NCBI GenBank assembly: GCA_031266495.1
Contig: JAISAX010000827.1
Span: 1 to 7,412 of the forward strand
Reading direction: 5' to 3'
Origin: Opitutaceae bacterium
Lineage (GTDB): Bacteria > Verrucomicrobiota > Verrucomicrobiae > Opitutales > Opitutaceae
Length of the DNA stretch: 7,412 nucleotides
Position 1 is the stretch's first letter; every line of letters starts with the position of its first letter. A model generated the notes under the pieces. The model worked only from the letters and a program-made list of their open reading frames with translations. It was not told the DNA's origin and made no database searches. Below are positions 6,191 through 7,412 of the stretch, piece after piece. Position numbers and translations under genes: made by a program.

Positions 6191-7339
6191 ATGACTGCGC
6201 CGCGCTCCCCCGTCCCCGATTCCTCCACACCGCGCCTGTCATCCCCGCCGCCCACCACGCGCGCGCTGGCCGCGAAACTCGGGATCTGCCACAATACGGT
6301 GGCGCGCGCCTTGCGCAACGCGCCGCGCGTTTCCCCGGCCACGCGCCAGCGCGTGCTCGAGGCTGCCGCGGCGGCAGGCTACCGCGTCAATCCGCTCGTC
6401 ACCGCCCTGATGGCGCAGGTGCGCCAGCACCGGCGCGTGCTACCCTCGGGCGAAGTGCTGGCGTTCCTCACTGCCGCGCCGACGGAACACGCATGGAAAC
6501 GGCTTTCGTCCCACGTGGACCAGTTTGCGGGTGCCCGGGCCAAGGCGGCGGCAGCGGGCTTTGACCTGCAAGCGATGTGGCTCGGTTCCCGCGGTGAACA
6601 TTCCCGGCAACTGTCGCGAGTCATGGCGGCTCGCGGCGTGCGTGGCGCCATGATCGCGCCGCCCCCTCCGGATTTGCAGCCGTCGGGGCTGGATTGGTCG
6701 CGCATGGCCGTCGTCACGCTCGGTTCCGCCAGCCGCTGCACGCGCGTTCCGTTGCATCATGCCGGGCATTACGGCAACGACATCATGCCCACCTGCTTCA
6801 TTCGTTTGCATGAGGCCGGCTACCGGCGCATCGGCATTGCCATCAACAAACGTTTCGCCGCGCAGCCTCCCTCCCTTATTGCCAGTTTCATCGGCACCCG
6901 GTGGTGGTTTGGCGGCAAAAACATCCCGCCGCTGCTGATCGATGACGACGATGGCAGCAAAGTTCCCTTCTTCCGCTGGCTGGAAAAACATCGTCCGGAC
7001 GCCGTCATCGGCATCTGGCCGGACTGTCCGTTGTCATGGTTGAATGAATACGGAATACGGGTGCCCGAAGATGCCGCCTATGTAAGTATTGATGTCGGGG
7101 GCGACAATATCGGAAAGATTGCCGGCATAAGGCAAGACAACCGCGGTCTTGGCATGGCGGCGGCAGACTTGCTGATCGGCCAGATTTTCCGCAACGAGAT
7201 CGGCTCGCCCGTCGCGCCCATTGTCACACTCGTCAAGAGCACCTGGCAAGACGGGCCAACCATGCGGCAGGTAAACCTCACCGGCGCGGCGATGCCACCG
7301 TGCCCGGCGGCACGCCCACGAGGCGTCCGTCAACGTTGA
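6191..7339 (+). CDS. LacI-family transcriptional regulator
   Basis: 382 residues. An N-terminal linker rich in Pro and Ser (1-22) precedes a LacI helix-turn-helix (23-42: TTRALAAKLGICHNTVARAL) and the third helix (SPATRQRVLEAAAAAGYRVN, 48-67). A hinge segment PLVTALMAQVR (69-78) is of the type common in Opitutaceae LacI proteins. Residues from about 85 form a periplasmic-binding-protein-like sensor (EVLAFLTA, GVRGAMIAPPP, AGYRRIGIAI, PDAVIGIWPD, AAYVSIDV, GLGMAAADLLIGQI, WQDGPTMR). The start at 6191 removes 46 residues of the longer open frame beginning at a GTG at 6053, which runs through the promoter region and has no domain character. The context is AACGCC-ATG without a Shine-Dalgarno. It is divergent from the PEP-CTERM/PL22/GH operon and is probably its regulator as well as its own. 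The ligand is unknown; a sugar or uronide fits the neighbours. Confidence 0.9.
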   Translation: MTAPRSPVPDSSTPRLSSPPPTTRALAAKLGICHNTVARALRNAPRVSPATRQRVLEAAAAAGYRVNPLVTALMAQVRQHRRVLPSGEVLAFLTAAPTEHAWKRLSSHVDQFAGARAKAAAAGFDLQAMWLGSRGEHSRQLSRVMAARGVRGAMIAPPPPDLQPSGLDWSRMAVVTLGSASRCTRVPLHHAGHYGNDIMPTCFIRLHEAGYRRIGIAINKRFAAQPPSLIASFIGTRWWFGGKNIPPLLIDDDDGSKVPFFRWLEKHRPDAVIGIWPDCPLSWLNEYGIRVPEDAAYVSIDVGGDNIGKIAGIRQDNRGLGMAAADLLIGQIFRNEIGSPVAPIVTLVKSTWQDGPTMRQVNLTGAAMPPCPAARPRGVRQR

Positions 7340-7355
7340 GTCAGCCCCGGCTGAC
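7340..7355 (+). terminator. Weak hairpin after the LacI gene
   Basis: GTCAGC-CCCG-GCTGAC, a 6-bp stem with a 4-nt loop starting right after the TGA stop. No T-run follows, so it is not a classical intrinsic terminator. The remaining bases to 7412 show no gene or clear signal. Confidence 0.3.
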
Positions 7356-7412
7356 CATCCCGGGTTACTGAAAACGCGCCCCCGACGGGAAATAACCCTC
7401 CGCAGGTCCCCC

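Noticed and set aside
1..7412. CRISPR array, tRNA, rRNA, insertion sequence or phage genes
   Set aside because: No regularly spaced repeats, RNA gene-like segments, transposase motifs or terminal repeats were seen on either strand.

Overview
The window looks like chromosomal DNA of a Verrucomicrobiota bacterium, most likely family Opitutaceae. This is inferred from four things seen together: high G+C, a PEP-CTERM surface protein, a DUF1559-type pseudopilin with an H-X9-D motif, and a LacI regulator beside polysaccharide-degradation genes. Starts without Shine-Dalgarno sequences also fit this group. No alignment or tree could be run.

Layout. At 1-484 there is a damaged gene-end zone. Minus-strand codons 256-486 encode the C-terminal FAD-domain signature of an FAD-dependent oxidoreductase with no N-terminal part. 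Plus-strand frames 2-231 may be the convergent 3' end of another gene, interrupted by a C15 tract. From 485 to 5963 four genes lie on the minus strand, with gaps of 49, 93 and 33 bp, and probably form one operon. In order of transcription they are: a PEP-CTERM exosortase-substrate protein (5963-5079), a type IV/II-like pseudopilin (5029-4253), a PL22 oligogalacturonate-lyase-like beta-propeller (4159-3056), and a large secreted clan GH-A glycoside hydrolase (3022-485). A 227-bp divergent intergenic region (5964-6190) carries a perfect palindrome with a central CG. A LacI-family regulator (6191-7339) is transcribed the other way and is the likely local regulator. The last 73 bp hold only a weak hairpin.

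How the genes may work together (inference). The secreted hydrolase would attack a plant polysaccharide outside the cytoplasm. The PL22-like enzyme would process unsaturated galacturonide fragments, which points to pectin or rhamnogalacturonan. The PEP-CTERM and pseudopilin proteins would be surface components expressed with them. The LacI protein would repress or induce the set according to sugar supply.

Most notable points: the frame junction at a T7 run between the hydrolase and the oxidoreductase remnant; a roughly 240-residue insertion inside the hydrolase barrel between the nucleophile and the last strand; a uniform CC-ATG start context with no Shine-Dalgarno at any of five genes; and the mix of surface-sorting and catabolic genes in one transcription unit. 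No clearly new defence or mobile system was found.
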